From NCBI RefSeq assembly GCF_001598695.1, contig NZ_BCZK01000003.1, positions 372,001-436,000 on the forward strand: a stretch of DNA of 64,000 nt, read 5' to 3'. The position numbers and the translations under genes are program-made. Within the stretch, counting starts at the first letter, position 1. Every line of letters begins with the position of its first letter. This DNA is from Klebsiella oxytoca NBRC 105695. Lineage in GTDB: Bacteria > Pseudomonadota > Gammaproteobacteria > Enterobacterales > Enterobacteriaceae. A model generated the notes under the pieces. The model had not been told where the DNA came from and did not search any database. It saw only the letters and a program-made list of their open reading frames with translations. This document shows positions 26,317 to 35,359 of the stretch, one piece after another.

Positions 26317-27627
26317 TTAGTGATGGGTAACCGCAACGCCGTTTGTCGCTTTTCTGCCGGCAAGAGCGGCAATCAGCAGCGCACAGCAGACGGTAATCAG
26401 CGACAGTGCGACCAGGCCCGCCGAATCATTGCCGAAGAAGGTATCGACCTCAACGCGAATGAGCGGCGCCAGGAAGCTACAAAACGCGCCCATGGTGGTG
26501 CAAAAGCCGATACTGGCGGCCAGCGCCGAGCCTGACACAATCTGCGCCGGGAAAGTCCAGAAAATGGGTTGCACGGAGAGAAAGCCGATGGCCGACAGCG
26601 AGAGCGCGGCAATGGCGAGCACCGGGCCGGACCAGGCAGAAACAAACAGCCCCAGCGCCGCAGCCAGCATGCAGATGACCGAAATCAGTACCCGGCGAGC
26701 CGGCATTTTGTCCGCCAGACGCGGAATGTAATAGACGCCGACGGCGGAGCAGGCCCACGGAATGGCGGCGACCAGCGACTCTTTAAAGCCGAGCGTGGAA
26801 CCCATTAGCGAGGCGACTTGCGAAGGCAGGAAGAACATCAGTCCGTACACGCTGATCTGGATGGTGCCGTAGATCAGCGCCAGGTGCCAGACTTTAAGGC
26901 TTTTCAGCGCGGTACCAACGCTGCTGGTTTCCGTCTGCCGCTGCTCCTGCTGTAGCTGGGCAATCAGCGCCTTTTTCTCTTCTTCGTTCAGGAAGCGCGC
27001 TTTGGCCGGCGTATCGTCGAGCCAGAACCAGGCGAAGATCCCCATGATGACCGCCGGAATGCCTTCAATAAAGAACATCCAGAACCAGCCGGGTTTACCA
27101 AGGAAACCGTGCATTTCCAGCAGCGCGCCGGAGATGGGCGAGCCTAAGGTCAGCGCCAGCGGTACGCCGAGTACGAAGATACCGACGACGGATGCGCGAA
27201 CTTTATTGGGAAAGTAGATGGAGGCCAGCAGCAGAATACCGGGATAAAAACCGGCTTCGCCTAATCCCAGTAAAAAACGCAGAACAATAAACTGGGTTTC
27301 CGTCTGCACCAGTCCGGTGAGGGCAGAGAGAACGCCCCACAGCGCAGTAGTGATGCTTAACCATTTCTGCGCGCCAATTTTATTCAGGATCAGGTTTGCG
27401 GGAATGCCAAATAGCGCATAGGCGGCGAAAAAGATCCCTGCCCCGAGGGCGAAGGCGGAATTGGAGAGCCCAATATCCACCTGCATCGCCTCTTTAGCGA
27501 ATCCCACGTTCACCCTGTCGATAAAGGCGATGAAGTACAAAATAAACATCAGTGGCACCAGGCGCTTCCATGATTTCGTAATCGCGGAATTGAGGGCCGG
27601 ATTGTCGTAAGCTGTGATGGTTTTCAT
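26317..27627 (-). CDS. MFS anion:cation symporter (GudP/GarP-like)
   Basis: A 436-residue membrane protein with 12 predicted segments. FIDRVNVGFA (about 36-45) and RFLLGLGEAGFYPGILLL (near 116-133) are hallmarks of the anion:cation symporter branch of the MFS, which imports hexuronates, aldarates, tartrate and similar acids by proton symport. It lies 33 bp upstream of the dehydratase and downstream of the DapA-family gene on the same strand, so it most likely imports the acid the module degrades. Substrate is inferred from the family and neighbours only. Not present between liv and ugp in K-12. Confidence 0.83.
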   Translation of the reverse strand: MKTITAYDNPALNSAITKSWKRLVPLMFILYFIAFIDRVNVGFAKEAMQVDIGLSNSAFALGAGIFFAAYALFGIPANLILNKIGAQKWLSITTALWGVLSALTGLVQTETQFIVLRFLLGLGEAGFYPGILLLASIYFPNKVRASVVGIFVLGVPLALTLGSPISGALLEMHGFLGKPGWFWMFFIEGIPAVIMGIFAWFWLDDTPAKARFLNEEEKKALIAQLQQEQRQTETSSVGTALKSLKVWHLALIYGTIQISVYGLMFFLPSQVASLMGSTLGFKESLVAAIPWACSAVGVYYIPRLADKMPARRVLISVICMLAAALGLFVSAWSGPVLAIAALSLSAIGFLSVQPIFWTFPAQIVSGSALAASIGFCTTMGAFCSFLAPLIRVEVDTFFGNDSAGLVALSLITVCCALLIAALAGRKATNGVAVTHH

Positions 27628-27645
27628 AATACCTCCGCGTGGGGG

Positions 27646-28545
27646 TCAGGCATTAATTTCAATACCAGCACGGGAAAGTATCCGCAAAATACTTTCGGTC
27701 TGGCCGGTTGTGAGTGAGCTAAACGGTGGCGTGCAGCGGTCGGACTGAATAATTCCGCGCAGCTGTAGCGCTTTTTTAAATGTTGGAATGAACGGATCGT
27801 TAACCGCGTAAATATCCATTAACCCATCCACTTTTTGCTGATACCGCGAAATTTGCTGCAAATCGTTATCGTTAAATGCCAGCATCCAGTCGCGGAATAT
27901 TTCAGGGCAAATATTGGATAACCCGCCGATACATCCATCGCCCCCCGCCAGGACATTGTGCGCGAAGTTATTGTCATAACCGGCATAGACTTCAAAATAC
28001 GGTAGTTCAGATTTTACCTGGCGAATCACCTGCGACGTGTGATTGGTGTCCGGAATGGTGTCTTTAAGACCGACAATGTTTGGGAACTCTCTGGCAAGTC
28101 GTAAACAGACCTCTGGCGAGACGCAATAGCCGGTACGTTCCGGGAAGTTATAAATAAATATTTTGGCGGCGGTGCGGCGAGCTATCTGGCTATAAAATGT
28201 ATAAATGCCTTCATCAGTCAGGCGGAAGTACCACGGGCTGATAATCATGACGCCATCCAGTCCGCACTCATCTGCATAGTTAGCCAGCTCTACGCACTCG
28301 TCAATATCCATGCGGCTGGTACCCGCATAGGCCTTTATTCCCTCGCGCGGGAACTCTGCCGTCATTTGAATTACCTGACGGGATGTTTTCATATCCAGCG
28401 AGAAAAACTCCCCGGTACTGCCCATGACGACAAATCCCGATACGCTGCTTTTAATGAAATCATACAGGCGAAAGTTGCCTTCAGGATCCAGCCTGCCCTG
28501 CTCATCAAAAACCGTTATTGCCGGGGTGATGTAATGACTTTGCAT
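27646..28545 (-). CDS. DapA-family (DHDPS/NAL) aldolase or dehydratase
   Basis: A 299-residue TIM-barrel lyase of the dihydrodipicolinate synthase/N-acetylneuraminate lyase family. The pyruvate-binding GSTGE is at 42-46, the proton-relay tyrosine is Tyr132 (IYNFPERTG) and the Schiff-base lysine is Lys161 (GLKDT), so it should be catalytically competent. Members acting on sugar acids include 5-dehydro-4-deoxyglucarate dehydratase and 2-keto-3-deoxygluconate aldolases. Beside a UxaA/GarD-type dehydratase it would process the 2-keto-3-deoxy product. The frame extends to 28641, but the ATG at 28545 has AGAGG 7 nt upstream. It is the first gene of the putative operon. Confidence 0.83.
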   Translation of the reverse strand: MQSHYITPAITVFDEQGRLDPEGNFRLYDFIKSSVSGFVVMGSTGEFFSLDMKTSRQVIQMTAEFPREGIKAYAGTSRMDIDECVELANYADECGLDGVMIISPWYFRLTDEGIYTFYSQIARRTAAKIFIYNFPERTGYCVSPEVCLRLAREFPNIVGLKDTIPDTNHTSQVIRQVKSELPYFEVYAGYDNNFAHNVLAGGDGCIGGLSNICPEIFRDWMLAFNDNDLQQISRYQQKVDGLMDIYAVNDPFIPTFKKALQLRGIIQSDRCTPPFSSLTTGQTESILRILSRAGIEINA

Positions 28546-28773
28546 ATTAAACCTCTTTGTTGTTCGTATATACAAAAAGCGTTTGTATTTGCGATTAAAC
28601 ATAAGTAAACACGCCATCGACGTGAAGTCAAATGGCGCCAAAGTCGTGCGGGTAATTGATTAAGTCAATGAATAGATGGGGAATTATGCAGAATAGTCGG
28701 GCGCCACGGTGGATCATTAAATATCGGTATTGTGTGGGTAATCACAATTCCGAAGGCGCCGTTAGCAAATAAA

Positions 28774-29541
28774 TCAGTAATTTTTAATATCAGGCAGCTT
28801 ATTCAGCACGCTTTCGATACGACCCTTGGCCTCTTTTAGCGCACGAATCACCTGCTGCGTTTTTTCATCGCTGGCGCGGAAAGAGGGCAATGAGACGCTG
28901 ATCGCCGCCAGAATAATGCCTTTCTGCTGCAGGGGGACGGCGAAGCAGATGGTATCGTCGTTGATTTCCCGATCGTCCATGGCATAACCGTTGGCGGCAA
29001 CCATATCCAGCTGCTGACGAAGCTGGGCCATATTCTTTACGCTGCGGGCGGTAACGGAAGGAAAACCCTGCGGATAGAGCTCCAGAATCTCTTCGTCGCG
29101 GTGCTTATGCAGCAGCGCCTTGCCCAGGGCGGAGCAGATTGCCGGCAGGCGCGTCCCTACCTTAGAGACCAGCTGCACGGTTTGATCGCCCTGGACTTTA
29201 TCAACATACAGTACCCAGGCGTCATCCAGAATGCCGAGCTGGCAAACTTCGTTGCATTCAGTGACCACCGCGTGCATTTCGCTATTGATCGTTTTCAGCC
29301 AGAACTCTTTTTCGACGGTGGCACTGGCCAGAACCGCGCAGGAGATCCCCAGAGTGTAAATCCCGTTGCGATCGTCGTGACTGATATATTTGCGATACTG
29401 CAGTGATTTGAGGATCGGGAAAATGGTTCCCTTGGAAATATCCGTTTTGAGCGATAGCTCGGAAAGCGTCATTCCATCCGCGTTGGCTAAGGTTTCCAGA
29501 ATGAGCAAAACGCGCTCGGTAGGTTTATGAAGCGTCTTCAT
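28774..29541 (-). CDS. IclR-family transcriptional regulator
   Basis: A 255-residue regulator with an N-terminal winged helix (about 8-65; LSELSLKTDISKGTIFPILK is the recognition helix region) and a C-terminal IclR effector domain (about 85-250) ending LPDIKNY. Such proteins usually bind a small acid derived from the pathway they control and repress or activate the adjoining operon. It is encoded upstream of the lyase-MFS-dehydratase genes in the same direction, with 228 bp between that probably hold its operator. Effector not identifiable from the sequence. Confidence 0.85.
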   Translation of the reverse strand: MKTLHKPTERVLLILETLANADGMTLSELSLKTDISKGTIFPILKSLQYRKYISHDDRNGIYTLGISCAVLASATVEKEFWLKTINSEMHAVVTECNEVCQLGILDDAWVLYVDKVQGDQTVQLVSKVGTRLPAICSALGKALLHKHRDEEILELYPQGFPSVTARSVKNMAQLRQQLDMVAANGYAMDDREINDDTICFAVPLQQKGIILAAISVSLPSFRASDEKTQQVIRALKEAKGRIESVLNKLPDIKNY

Positions 29542-29696
29542 ATTTTTCCTTTTGACGGCTCGCCGTAGAGTGCTCTTTAACGCACTCTATTTAACTACAG
29601 ATCCCCGTTTATCTGTAGTCTGCGCCGCCTCTCTTTTTCCCTTGCCATTTCCCTGCCACTTTTTTTTCACCGTTTCATCATGTTTTTGCCAATTTA

Positions 29697-29740
29697 TTGT
29701 AATATTTTTGTAATGCAATAGTTATTTTTCTGTCATTCGA
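29697..29740 (+). promoter_or_regulatory. Tandem Pho-box half-sites upstream of ugpB
   Basis: Four consecutive 11-bp units begin TTGTAAT (29697), TTGTAAT (29708), TAGTTAT (29719) and CTGTCAT (29730); a further TGTCAT lies at 29744, off register. PhoB binds direct repeats of CTGTCAT-like sequence at 11-bp spacing, and ugpB is a known PhoB target. The match supports phosphate-starvation control here. Confidence 0.72.
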
Positions 29741-29811
29741 GCATGTCATGTTACCCCCGCGAACATAAAACGCGTGAAATCGCGCATCCGGAACAACAAG
29801 AGAGATAACCG

Positions 29812-31128
29812 ATGATATCGTTACGACATACAGCTTTAGGACTGGCGCTCAGCCTGGCATTTGCCGGACAAGCCCTGGCGGTAACCACTATCCCGTTCTG
29901 GCACTCGATGGAAGGGGAGTTGGGGAAAGAAGTTGATTCACTGGCGCAACGTTTTAATGCAGCCAACCCGGACTATAAAATTGTCCCGGTGTATAAAGGC
30001 AACTATGAGCAGAGCCTGAGCGCAGGCATCGCCGCCTTCCGTACCGGCAACGCGCCGGCGCTATTACAGGTTTATGAAGTCGGCACCGCGACGATGATGG
30101 CCTCAAAGGCGATTAAGCCGGTTTATCAGGTGTTCAGCGATGCGGGCATTCAGTTTGACGAAACGCAGTTCGTTCCCACCGTTTCCGGTTATTACACTGA
30201 TTCGAAAACCGGACACCTGCTCTCTCAACCGTTTAACAGCTCCACGCCGGTGTTGTACTACAACAAAGACGCCTTTAAAAAAGCCGGGTTAGATCCGGAA
30301 CAGCCGCCGAAAACCTGGCAGGATCTGGCGGCGTATACCGCGAAGCTGAAGGCTGCCGGGATGAAATGCGGCTACGCCAGCGGCTGGCAGGGCTGGATCC
30401 AGATTGAAAACTTCAGCGCCTGGCACGGCCTGCCGGTGGCCACCAAAAACAACGGCTTCGACGGTACCGACGCGGTGCTGGAGTTCAACAAGCCGGAGCA
30501 GGTCAAGCATATCGCCCTGCTCGAAGAACTGAACAAGAAAGGCGACTTCAGCTACTTCGGGCGTAAAGACGAATCCACCGAGAAGTTCTATAACGGCGAC
30601 TGCGCCATTACCACCGCCTCCTCCGGCTCGCTGGCGGATATTCGTCAGTACGCGAAGTTCAACTATGGCGTAGGGATGATGCCGTACGACGCCGACGTGA
30701 AAGGCGCGCCGCAAAACGCCATTATCGGCGGGGCCAGCCTGTGGGTGATGCAGGGGAAAGACAAAGAAACCTATACCGGGGTCGCCAGATTTCTCGATTT
30801 CCTGACTAAACCGGAAAACGCGGCCGAATGGCACCAGAAAACTGGCTATCTGCCGATTACCACCGCTGCTTATAACCTGACCCGCGAGCAGGGTTTCTAT
30901 GATAAGAATCCGGGTGCGGATATTGCGACGCGTCAGATGCTGAATAAGCCGCCGCTGCCGTTCACCAAAGGGCTGCGTCTGGGCAATATGCCGCAGATCC
31001 GCACCATCGTGGATGAAGAGCTGGAAAGCGTGTGGACCGGTAAGAAAACGCCCCAGCAGGCGCTTGACGCCGCGGTTGAGCGCGGTAATCAGCTGCTGCG
31101 CCGTTTCGAACAGTCAACGAAGTCGTAA
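29812..31128 (+). CDS. ugpB: sn-Glycerol-3-phosphate-binding protein UgpB
   Basis: A 438-residue periplasmic solute-binding protein, the same length as E. coli UgpB. Signal peptide residues 1-23 (ending ALA before [10 protein letters not shown]). The mature protein is a family 1 extracellular binding protein that captures glycerol-3-phosphate and glycerophosphodiesters such as glycerophosphocholine for UgpAEC. Conserved N-terminal segment [14 protein letters not shown] and C-terminal [16 protein letters not shown] are visible. First gene of ugpBAECQ, with tandem Pho half-sites about 70-115 bp upstream; a long inverted repeat separates it from ugpA. Confidence 0.96.
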   Translation: MISLRHTALGLALSLAFAGQALAVTTIPFWHSMEGELGKEVDSLAQRFNAANPDYKIVPVYKGNYEQSLSAGIAAFRTGNAPALLQVYEVGTATMMASKAIKPVYQVFSDAGIQFDETQFVPTVSGYYTDSKTGHLLSQPFNSSTPVLYYNKDAFKKAGLDPEQPPKTWQDLAAYTAKLKAAGMKCGYASGWQGWIQIENFSAWHGLPVATKNNGFDGTDAVLEFNKPEQVKHIALLEELNKKGDFSYFGRKDESTEKFYNGDCAITTASSGSLADIRQYAKFNYGVGMMPYDADVKGAPQNAIIGGASLWVMQGKDKETYTGVARFLDFLTKPENAAEWHQKTGYLPITTAAYNLTREQGFYDKNPGADIATRQMLNKPPLPFTKGLRLGNMPQIRTIVDEELESVWTGKKTPQQALDAAVERGNQLLRRFEQSTKS

Positions 31129-31141
31129 TCTTTTAGCCCGT

Positions 31142-31230
31142 CCCTCATCCTCACCCTCTCCCGAAAGCGGAGAGGGACCGTTCGGCGCACTCCTCTTCCT
31201 TGCCTTTTGGGAGAGGGCCGGGGTGAGGGG
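31142..31230. repeat. Long inverted repeat between ugpB and ugpA
   Basis: CCTCACCCTCTCCC (31149-31162) is complementary to GGGAGAGGGCCGGGGTGAGG (31209-31228) with a small interruption, enclosing a second inner GGAGAGGG copy. Similar CCCTCTCCC units occur at 37119 and 63167. It lies in the transcribed ugpB-ugpA spacer and likely forms an mRNA hairpin. Confidence 0.75.
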
Positions 31231-31251
31231 AAAACAACGCAGAGTTTAACT

Positions 31252-32139
31252 ATGTCATCATCCCGTCCGGTGTTTAAATCCCGCTGGCTGCCCTATGTGC
31301 TGGTCGCGCCGCAGCTGGTTATCACCGTCGTATTCTTTATCTGGCCCGCTGGCGAAGCGCTGTGGTATTCGCTGCAGAGCGTCGATCCTTTTGGGCTCTC
31401 CAGCCAGTTTGTCGGCCTGGACAACTTTTTAGCCCTGTTCCACGATCCGTATTACCTGGACTCCTTCTGGACCACCATTAAGTTCAGTACGATGGTTACC
31501 GTCAGCGGTCTGCTGATCTCGCTGTTTTTCGCCGCACTGGTCGATTATGTGGTGCGCGGCAGCCGCTTCTATCAAACGCTGATGCTCCTGCCCTATGCCG
31601 TTGCGCCCGCGGTGGCGGCGGTGCTGTGGATCTTCTTATTCAACCCTGGACGCGGGCTGATTACCCATCTTCTCGGCGAAATGGGCTATGACTGGAACCA
31701 CGCACAGAATAGCGGTCAGGCGATGTTCCTCGTGGTTTTCGCCTCGGTCTGGAAGCAGATTAGTTACAACTTCCTGTTCTTCTTTGCTGCGCTGCAATCG
31801 ATTCCCCGCTCGCTGGTTGAAGCCGCCGCGATTGACGGCGCCGGGCCGGTTCGCCGCTTCTTCAGGCTGGCGCTACCGCTGATCGCCCCGGTGAGTTTCT
31901 TCCTGCTGGTAGTGAATCTGGTGTACGCCTTCTTTGATACCTTTCCGGTTATCGATGCCGCAACCGGCGGCGGGCCGGTGCAGGCGACGACGACGCTGAT
32001 TTATAAGATCTACCGTGAAGGTTTCGCGGGGCTCGACCTGTCCGCTTCCGCCGCCCAGTCGGTGGTGCTGATGTTCCTCGTCATTATTCTGACGGTGGTG
32101 CAATTCCGTTACGTTGAGAAAAAGGTGCGCTACCAATGA
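31252..32139 (+). CDS. ugpA: sn-Glycerol-3-phosphate ABC permease UgpA
   Basis: A 295-residue inner-membrane permease (six hydrophobic segments) that pairs with UgpE. The EAA loop that contacts the ATPase is visible as [20 protein letters not shown] near residues 198-217. The frame runs back to 31207 through the intergenic repeat; the ATG at 31252 ([14 protein letters not shown]) matches E. coli in start and length. Its TGA overlaps the ugpE ATG by 4 nt. Confidence 0.95.
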   Translation: MSSSRPVFKSRWLPYVLVAPQLVITVVFFIWPAGEALWYSLQSVDPFGLSSQFVGLDNFLALFHDPYYLDSFWTTIKFSTMVTVSGLLISLFFAALVDYVVRGSRFYQTLMLLPYAVAPAVAAVLWIFLFNPGRGLITHLLGEMGYDWNHAQNSGQAMFLVVFASVWKQISYNFLFFFAALQSIPRSLVEAAAIDGAGPVRRFFRLALPLIAPVSFFLLVVNLVYAFFDTFPVIDAATGGGPVQATTTLIYKIYREGFAGLDLSASAAQSVVLMFLVIILTVVQFRYVEKKVRYQ

Positions 32140-32981
32140 TTGAAAACCGTCGCGGGCTGACGATTTTCAGCCACACGATGCTGATTTTAGGGATCGCGGT
32201 CATTCTGTTCCCGCTGTATGTCGCCTTTGTTGCGGCGACGCTGGACAGTAAAGCGGTCTTTGACACGCCGATGACGCTGATACCCGGCGGGCATCTTCTC
32301 GAAAACATGAAGTTTATCTGGGTGAACGGCGTAGGGGCCAATAGCGCGCCGTTCTGGCTGATGATGCTCAACAGCTTCATCATGGCCTTCGGCATCACGG
32401 TGGGCAAAATTACGGTCTCGATGCTCTCCGCTTTCGCCATCGTCTGGTTTCGTTTTCCGCTGCGCAACCTGTTCTTCTGGATGATCTTCATCACGCTGAT
32501 GCTGCCGGTTGAGGTGCGTATTTTCCCGACGGTGGAAGTGATCGCCAACCTGAAAATGCTCGACAGCTATGCCGGACTCACGCTGCCGCTGATGGCCTCG
32601 GCGACCGCGACCTTCCTGTTTCGCCAGTTCTTTATGACCCTGCCGGACGAGCTTATCGAGGCCGCACGTATCGACGGCGCATCGCCGATGCGCTTTTTCC
32701 GCGACATCGTCCTGCCGCTGTCGAAAACCAACCTGGCGGCGCTGTTCGTCATCACCTTTATTTACGGCTGGAACCAGTATTTGTGGCCGCTGCTGATTAT
32801 TACCGACGTGAATCTCGGCACCGCGGTCGCGGGCATCAAAGGGATGATCGCCATCGGCCAGGGCACCACGCAGTGGAATCAGGTGATGGCGGCGATGCTG
32901 CTCACATTGATTCCTCCGGTAGTCATCGTTTTAGCCATGCAGCGCGCGTTTGTGCGTGGTTTAGTGGATAGTGAGAAATAA
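32136..32981 (+). CDS. ugpE: sn-Glycerol-3-phosphate ABC permease UgpE
   Basis: A 281-residue membrane subunit, equal in length to E. coli UgpE, with six segments and the EAA motif [20 protein letters not shown] near residues 174-193. It forms the translocation path with UgpA. ATGA overlap with ugpA; the ugpC ATG follows its stop by 1 nt, so the operon is tightly coupled. Confidence 0.95.
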   Translation: MIENRRGLTIFSHTMLILGIAVILFPLYVAFVAATLDSKAVFDTPMTLIPGGHLLENMKFIWVNGVGANSAPFWLMMLNSFIMAFGITVGKITVSMLSAFAIVWFRFPLRNLFFWMIFITLMLPVEVRIFPTVEVIANLKMLDSYAGLTLPLMASATATFLFRQFFMTLPDELIEAARIDGASPMRFFRDIVLPLSKTNLAALFVITFIYGWNQYLWPLLIITDVNLGTAVAGIKGMIAIGQGTTQWNQVMAAMLLTLIPPVVIVLAMQRAFVRGLVDSEK

Positions 32982-32982
32982 A

Positions 32983-34053
32983 ATGGCAGGACTGAAGCTA
33001 CAGGCAGTAACCAAAAGCTGGGATGGCAAAACCCAGGTGATCCAACCGCTGACGCTGGACGTTGCGGACGGCGAATTTATTGTGATGGTGGGCCCTTCGG
33101 GCTGCGGAAAATCAACCCTGCTGCGTATGGTGGCGGGTCTGGAGCGGGTTACCAGCGGCGATATCTGGATTGACCGCAAGCGTGTTACCGAAATGGAACC
33201 GAAAGATCGCGGCATCGCGATGGTGTTCCAGAACTACGCCCTCTACCCGCATATGAGCGTGGAAGAGAATATGGCGTGGGGTCTGAAAATTCGCGGTTTG
33301 GGCAAAGGATTAATTGCTGAGCGCGTCCAGGAGGCGGCGCGCATTCTGGAGCTGGACGGCCTGCTGAAACGCCGTCCGCGCGAACTCTCAGGCGGCCAGC
33401 GCCAACGCGTGGCGATGGGACGGGCTATCGTACGCGATCCGGCGGTATTCCTGTTTGATGAGCCGCTCTCCAACCTCGATGCTAAACTGCGCGTGCAGAT
33501 GCGTCTTGAGCTGCAGCAGCTGCACCGACGGCTGAAAACCACCTCGCTGTACGTGACTCACGATCAGGTAGAGGCGATGACCCTCGCGCAGCGGGTAATG
33601 GTGATGAATAAAGGTATTGCCGAGCAGATTGGTACGCCGGTCGAAGTCTATGAAAAACCGGCCAGCCGCTTTGTGGCGAGCTTTATCGGCAGCCCGGCAA
33701 TGAACCTGCTGGACGGTCGGGTCAGCGACGACGGAAGCCGCTTTGAGCTTGAGAGCGGGATGCTTTTACCCATTAACGGCGAGCATCGCCGCTATGCCGG
33801 GCGTAAGATGACGCTGGGTATCCGTCCGGAACATTTTGCTTTAAGCTCCCGGACGGAAGGGGGCGTACCGCTGGTGATGGATACGCTGGAAATTTTAGGC
33901 GCCGATAACCTTGCTCACGGGCGCTGGGGCGCGCAAAAGCTGGTGGTCCGGCTGCCGCACCAGCAGCGTCCGCAGGCGGGCAGCACTCTGTGGCTGCATC
34001 TGCCGCAGGAAAGTCTGCACCTTTTTGATAGTGAAACAGGACAACGCGCATGA
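32983..34053 (+). CDS. ugpC: sn-Glycerol-3-phosphate ABC ATPase UgpC
   Basis: A 356-residue MalK-type ATPase. Walker [10 protein letters not shown] is near 37-45, signature LSGGQRQR near 134-141, and Walker [13 protein letters not shown] near 154-165, followed by a C-terminal regulatory OB-type domain (about 240-356). It energises UgpAE. The start at 32983 ([15 protein letters not shown]) matches E. coli; an alternative in-frame GTG at 32971 lies within ugpE. The stop overlaps ugpQ by 4 nt. Confidence 0.95.
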   Translation: MAGLKLQAVTKSWDGKTQVIQPLTLDVADGEFIVMVGPSGCGKSTLLRMVAGLERVTSGDIWIDRKRVTEMEPKDRGIAMVFQNYALYPHMSVEENMAWGLKIRGLGKGLIAERVQEAARILELDGLLKRRPRELSGGQRQRVAMGRAIVRDPAVFLFDEPLSNLDAKLRVQMRLELQQLHRRLKTTSLYVTHDQVEAMTLAQRVMVMNKGIAEQIGTPVEVYEKPASRFVASFIGSPAMNLLDGRVSDDGSRFELESGMLLPINGEHRRYAGRKMTLGIRPEHFALSSRTEGGVPLVMDTLEILGADNLAHGRWGAQKLVVRLPHQQRPQAGSTLWLHLPQESLHLFDSETGQRA

Positions 34054-34790
34054 GTCACTGGCCTTATCCCCATATCGTCGCCCACCGCGGCGGCGGTAAA
34101 CTGGCCCCGGAAAATACCCTGGCGGCCATCGATACTGGCGCTCGTTACGGCCATACGATGATTGAGTTTGACGCTAAGTTATCGAAAGACGGGCACATTT
34201 TTTTACTGCACGATGACAATCTTGAACGCACCAGCAACGGCTGGGGCGTGGCGGGCGAGCTGGCGTGGAACGATCTGCTAAAAGTGGATGCCGGCAGCTG
34301 GTACAGCGGCAAATTCAAAGGCGAGCCGCTGCCGCTGCTGAGCGAAGTGGCCGATCGCTGCCGTCAGCACGGCATGATGGCCAATATCGAAATTAAACCG
34401 ACCACCGGCACCGGCCTGGTGACCGGTAAAGCGGTGGCGCTGGCGGCGCGTGAGCTGTGGCAGGGAATGACGCCGCCGCTGCTCTCATCGTTTGAAATCG
34501 ATGCGCTGGAAGCGGCGCAGGAAGCAGCGCCCGAACTACCGCGTGGGCTACTGCTGGATGAGTGGCGCAACGACTGGCGCGAACTCACCGCGCGTCTTGG
34601 CTGCGTCTCTATTCATCTCAACCACAAGCTGCTGGATGAAGCGCGAGTGGCAAACCTGAAGGCTGCGGGCCTGCATATTCTCGTCTATACCGTTAATAAA
34701 CCGCAGCGTGCCGCCGAACTGCTGCGTTGGGGCGTTGACTGTATCTGCACCGATGCGATTGATCTCATCGGCCCACGCTTTTCGGCATAA
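34050..34790 (+). CDS. ugpQ: Cytoplasmic glycerophosphodiester phosphodiesterase UgpQ
   Basis: A 246-residue GDPD-family enzyme (E. coli 247) that hydrolyses imported glycerophosphodiesters to glycerol-3-phosphate and an alcohol. The catalytic and metal-binding residues lie in [14 protein letters not shown] (11-24, first His12) and in the [16 protein letters not shown] region (about 39-54). No signal peptide, which distinguishes it from periplasmic GlpQ. Last gene of the ugp operon, ATGA overlap with ugpC, and convergent with yhhA 16 bp away. Confidence 0.95.
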   Translation: MSHWPYPHIVAHRGGGKLAPENTLAAIDTGARYGHTMIEFDAKLSKDGHIFLLHDDNLERTSNGWGVAGELAWNDLLKVDAGSWYSGKFKGEPLPLLSEVADRCRQHGMMANIEIKPTTGTGLVTGKAVALAARELWQGMTPPLLSSFEIDALEAAQEAAPELPRGLLLDEWRNDWRELTARLGCVSIHLNHKLLDEARVANLKAAGLHILVYTVNKPQRAAELLRWGVDCICTDAIDLIGPRFSA

Positions 34791-34806
34791 CAGGCGGCAG
34801 GCGGCC

Positions 34807-35127
34807 TTACGGGGTCGTCTGGCGCTGCAGCATCCCACCGTTGTTGTTGGGTAGAGGCTGCTGCCGGTTCAGGTTGTTATTCTGCTGTACCCGCTGCCGA
34901 TCGTTATTCAACTGCGTCTGAAGATGCTGCTGCTGCGTGCGCGACTGGCTCTGAATACCCTGCTTCAGATTGTTTTGCTGCTGCATTTGCTGGGTCTGCA
35001 TCTGATTTTGCATCCGCTGCTGGCTGGGCACCACGTACCCCGGCTGATTGGGGTTATTGTCGATATTGATCGGCTGCGCCATGACGCTCAGCGGGACCAG
35101 CGCCGCCAGATATAACATTGCTTTCAT
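34807..35127 (-). CDS. yhhA: DUF2756 exported protein YhhA
   Basis: A 106-residue protein with a signal peptide (about 1-17, [17 protein letters not shown]) and a mature region that is almost wholly Gln/Asn-rich (runs such as [18 protein letters not shown]), probably unstructured or coiled. E. coli YhhA is longer (about 146 aa) but has the same N-terminus, so this may be a repeat-contracted form. Function is unknown. AGGAGAG precedes the start. Lies between ugpQ and ggt as in E. coli. Confidence 0.85.
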   Translation of the reverse strand: MKAMLYLAALVPLSVMAQPINIDNNPNQPGYVVPSQQRMQNQMQTQQMQQQNNLKQGIQSQSRTQQQHLQTQLNNDRQRVQQNNNLNRQQPLPNNNGGMLQRQTTP

Positions 35128-35212
35128 TGTTCTCTCCTCACTTCGTGGGATCGCTTAAGTCTACTCCGTTTCCGGCGTAACAATGATCTTTTAGGACTTA
35201 TCAGCCAGGCTT

Positions 35213-35325
35213 ATACCCTAAATAATTCGAGTCGCAAGAAGGTGGCTCCCGATGAGCTTACTCAGGTAAGCGATGCGGGTGACGAGCGCGGACAGCGTAA
35301 GTGCGGCCTGAAGTATAACGGGTAT
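35213..35325. repeat. ERIC-like element upstream of ggt
   Basis: Begins ATACCC and ends GGGTAT, with arms AATTCGAGTCGCAAG and the centre GAGCTTACTCAGGTAAGC. The layout is like the elements at 3435 and 40664, in the opposite orientation. It occupies most of the space before ggt. Confidence 0.7.
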
Positions 35326-35359
35326 CGACGGGGATAAAACACAATTCAGGAGTATGACA

